Of a DNA stretch of 64,000 nucleotides, positions 61,097 to 64,000 are shown in pieces (position 1 is the stretch's first letter; each line of letters begins with the position of its first letter). Under the pieces are notes generated by a model. It had not been told where the DNA came from. It was given only the letters and a program-made list of their open reading frames with translations, and did no database searches. Both the position numbers and the translations under genes were made by a program. Source of the DNA: Poecilobothrus nobilitatus. Lineage: Eukaryota > Arthropoda > Insecta > Diptera > Dolichopodidae. The stretch covers positions 165,552,438 through 165,616,437 of the forward strand of contig OX352773.1 of assembly GCA_947095535.1 (NCBI GenBank). The letters are read 5' to 3'.

Positions 61097-61485
61097 CAAG
61101 TAAATGTAACAGTAAGTCGATGCAACCGACTTATTAATACCCTACACCTGAATAATTCGAATTAAATTAACAATCCATAAGTGTTTTTGGCAACTGCTTG
61201 AACTTCTTCCCTTTTCTGTCTTATTCAACTCGAATTTCAAGAACGTAAAAGAGGCATCCGCTTGGGATATGCTTGACACCCTTGTATAAAATTTTAAGTT
61301 TCTATCTTAATTATTTTCGGAGATTGGTAGTCCTTGGGATGTTTGTGTCAGCTACCCGAATTGCCACTCCAATTCATCGAATCCATCTCAGGAACATAAA
61401 GAAAACTTGCCAGAACACCATTCTATTAAATTTAAAGGTTCTACTTTTGTTGGTTTTGGAGATATGCTCGTTGCTCTTGTGCTCG

Positions 61486-63316
61486 TCCGGAAGTTTCCAA
61501 AATACGAACCCATGGTTCAAATTCTTTCAAATGTCAGTTTCCAATTTTACAGAAAAGGAAACATAACAGAACACCTTTGTACTAAAAATAAAAGTTCTAT
61601 CTTTGTTGGTTGTGGAGATATACTCGTTTGCTCTGGGGCTCGTCCGGAAGCTTCCAAGATTTGAATCCATGGACCAAATCCTCACAAATTTCAGAAACAT
61701 AAATCAAACATGAAGGAACACCATTCTGCCTAATTTAAAGGTTATATCTTTGTTGCATTTGGAGATAATATCATTTGCTCTGAGGCTCGTTCGGAAGCTT
61801 TCAAAATCCGAACCCAAGGACCAAATCCTCTCAAATTTCAGAGGCCTAAATCATACATGAAAGAACACCATTATGCCAAAAGTAAAGGTTATATATTTGT
61901 TGTTTTTGGAGATAATCTCATTTGCTCTGAGGTTCGTTCGGAAGCTTCCAAAATCCAAACCCATGGACCACATCCTCTTAAATTTTAGAGACATAAATCA
62001 AACTGGAAGAAACATCATTATAAAAAATTTAAAGGTTCTATCTTTATTAGTTTTGGAGATAATCTCGTTTGCTCTGGGGCTCTTTCGGAAGTTTCCAAAA
62101 CCCGAACCCATGGACCAAATCTTCTCACATTTCAGAGACTTAAATAAAACATGAAAGAACACCACCCTGCCAAATTTAAAGGTTATATCTTTGTTGGTTT
62201 TGGAGATAATCTCATTTGCTCTGGTGCTCGTTCGGAAGCTTCCAAAACCAAACCCATGGACCAAATCCTCTTAAATTTCAGAGACATAAATCAAACACGA
62301 AAGAACACCATTGTACCAAATTCAAAGGTTCTACCTTTGTTCGTATTGGATATAATCTCATTTGCTCTGCGGCTCGTTCGGAAGCTTCCAAAATTCGAAT
62401 CCACGGTTCAAATACTTTCCAATTTAAACCCATGGCCAAATCCTCTCAAATTTCAGAGACTTAAATCAAACATGAAAAAACACCATTCGGCCAAATTTAA
62501 AGGTTATATATATTTGTTGTTTTTGGAGATAATCTCATTTGCTCTGGGGCTCGTTGGGAAGCTTCCAAAATCCAAACCCATGGACCACATCCTCTTAAAT
62601 TTTAGAGACATAAATCAAACTGGAAGAAACATCATTATAAAAAATTTAAAGGTTCTATCTTTATTGGTTTTGGAGATAATCTCGTTTGCTCTGGGGCTCG
62701 TTCGGAAGTTTCCAAAACCCGAACCCATGGACCAAATCTTCTCACATTTCAGAGACTTAAATAAAACATGAAAGAACACCACCCTGCCAAATTTAAAGGT
62801 TATATCTTTGTTGGTTTTGGAGATAATCTCATTTGCTCTGGTGCTCGTTCGGAAGCTTCCAAATCCAAACCCATGGACCAAATTCTCCTAAATTTCAGAG
62901 GCCTAAATCATACATGAAAGAACACCATTCTGCCAAAAGTAAAGGTTATATCTTTATTGGTTTTGGAGATAATCTCATTTGTTCTGGGGCTCGTTCGGAA
63001 GCTTCCAAATCCAAAACCCATGGACCAAATCCTCTTAAATTTCAGAGACATAAATCGAACGGGAAGGAACATCACTGTACAAAATTTAAAGGTTCTATCT
63101 TTGTTGGTTTTGGAAATAATCTCATTTGCTCTGGTGCTCGTTCGGAAGCTTCCAAAACCCAAACCCATGGACCAAATCCTCTTAAATTTCAGAGACATAA
63201 ATCGAACGGGAAGAAACATCATTGTACAAAATTTGAAGGTTCTATCTTTGTTGCTTTTGGAGATAATCTCGTTTGCAGAGATTATCTCCAAAAGCCGGAA
63301 TCATTCGGAAGTTTCC
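61486..63316 (-). repeat. 147-bp tandem array inside family B element
   Basis: About twelve units. Nine of the eleven central palindromes keep a HindIII site (AAGCTT) and most units keep an NcoI site (CCATGG). One interval is 177 bp because of an extra piece containing a second AACCCATGG (near 62401-62435). The unit next to the head carries a perfect 17-bp hairpin at 63254-63294. Confidence 0.88.
63254..63294. repeat. 17-bp perfect inverted repeat in last array unit
   Basis: CTTTTGGAGATAATCTC (63254-63270), loop GTTTGCA, then the exact complement (63278-63294). The equivalent place in the 31.4-kb copy has only one arm, so the second arm is an added inverted copy. Confidence 0.85.
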
Positions 63317-63594
63317 AGAATCCGAACCCATGGACGGATTTTGTCCAGATTCGAACTTAGCCTTTCTTTCGTAATTAGTAACCTACTATATAAATTTCAT
63401 CAAGATAGCATCATTATTTTTTGAGTTATCGTGCGTACGGACGGACGGACGGACGGACGGACATCGCTAAATCGACTCCGGCGGTGATCCTGATTCAGAA
63501 TATATATACATGTCTATACCTAACTCGCTTCCTTTTAGTGGTTACAAACACCATACCAAAGTTAATATACCCTATACTTTAGGTGTAGGGTATA

Positions 63595-64000
63595 ATAATA
63601 AAATATATGATGCGTTTTTGAACAATTAAAATTTTTTAATAAAAATTAGTTGAAACAATGTTATTTCAAAATGCACATTATTTATTAGGTGTATAACTTT
63701 TATATTTTACAAAGACATGAAATACTTTTTCTCGCATAAATAAAAACTATTATTTTTTTTCTAATTATTATTGTTTTAAAAGTTTTATACTATTCATGCA
63801 ATTCTTTTTGAATTTATACATTATTATATCTAATAATAATAATTTTGTACATATACAAATAATTATAATATAATTAATGCATTGTACATGAAAAATGTTT
63901 TAATTTTTAATTAAAAAATCTAAAGTTAAATTGTTAAATAAAAGACTATTTGTTCTGTTAGTTATAGGATACAAACAACAAAGTTATTTAATTTTTTTTA
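63595..64000. other. AT-rich, nothing recognised
   Basis: No feature supported up to the window edge. Confidence 0.4.

Larger units (their letters stand above)
61097..63594 (-). mobile_element. DINE-like element, family B, with 147-bp satellite-like array
   Basis: Complete at both ends. The 5' end (minus strand, 63594) is the perfect 9-bp hairpin TATACCCTA / TAGGGTATA, followed by AAGGAAGCGAGTTAG, AATCAGGATCACC, GAGTCGAT and GTCC repeats. The 3' end has GTGTAGGGTATT, stem TAAGTCG / CGACTTA (61113-61133), 16 bases and CTTG-TTTT at 61097. The central array repeats TTCGGAAGCTTCC at 61643, 61790, 61937, 62084, 62231 and 62377, then 62554, 62701, 62848, 62994 and 63141, mostly 147 or 146 bp apart. 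Each unit also has CCCATGGACC and TTTTGGAGATAATCTC. It encodes nothing; the long ORFs across it follow from 147 being 3 x 49. The copy at 31.2 kb is the same element with fewer units. Confidence 0.88.

Noticed and set aside
62151..62771. 206-codon ORF, the longest in the window
   Set aside because: It runs through the 147-bp array; parallel ORFs exist in other frames and on the other strand, and the translation is just the repeated unit.
61486..63316. CRISPR-like array, because of regular spacing
   Set aside because: Whole 147-bp units are repeated with no unique spacers; it is a tandem repeat in a eukaryotic element.
31176..63594. An autonomous Helentron encoding Rep/helicase
   Set aside because: No rolling-circle Rep HUH motif, helicase motif or long ORF is visible; all DINE-like copies here are non-autonomous.

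Overview
The window is a very A+T-rich stretch of eukaryotic nuclear DNA (about three quarters A+T or more by eye) with no convincing protein-coding gene. It has no long ORF, no rRNA, no recognisable free-standing tRNA gene and no CRISPR. Its readable content is transposable-element debris in a background of A/T tracts, so it is best described as a large intergenic or intronic repeat-rich segment. The repeats point to an insect, most likely a fly. Two element families carry the head-and-tail architecture of Drosophila INE-1/DINE-1 (Helentron-associated interspersed elements): a TATACCC terminal hairpin, a GAGTCGAT then GTCCGTCC block, an inverted GGGTAT near the 3' end, a short hairpin, and a CTTG-TTTT or CTCG-TTTT end. 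The species assignment is an inference.

Layout. 0-3 kb: small foldback elements and a diffuse repeat. 3.3-4.05 kb: an intact short DINE-like element (family A). 5.5-5.87 kb: a second foldback and a SINE tail. 8.8-9.2 kb: a decayed family A end. 13.4-15.0 kb: a weak SINE head, a 67-nt perfect-looking hairpin and a full 195-bp tRNA-derived SINE with target duplications. 19.1-20.0 kb: an 869-bp foldback transposon with duplications. 21.3-21.5 kb: a GC-rich island with two interlocking inverted repeats. 22.05-23.35 kb: two terminal-inverted-repeat elements. 26.4, 33.5 and 56.2 kb: three copies of an apparently unnamed repeat (family C) that carries ATT-type microsatellites. 29.2-30.5 kb: a family A tandem pair. 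31.2-32.5 kb: a family B DINE-like element, inserted in a roughly 120-bp tandem repeat. 37 kb: a CpG-rich segment with palindromic sites, possibly regulatory. 38.5, 50.0 and 59.6-60.4 kb: three broken 3' ends of LINE reverse-transcriptase or RNase H ORFs. 43.2-46.1 kb: a nested foldback next to an internally amplified family A element. 54.2-55.2 kb: a tandem repeat of about 475 bp. 57.7 kb: a second full SINE. 61.1-63.6 kb: a 2.5-kb family B element holding about a dozen units of a 147-bp repeat.

How the parts relate. Nothing here works as a pathway or operon. The biological story is genome dynamics: non-autonomous rolling-circle-type elements whose central repeats expand into satellite-like arrays (147 bp in family B, 253-307 bp in family A), SINEs that depend on LINEs of the kind whose broken ends are present, and foldback elements that share a core but differ in their arms. 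The family B array is the most striking item, because eight successive intervals are 146 or 147 bp, the length of DNA on one nucleosome core.
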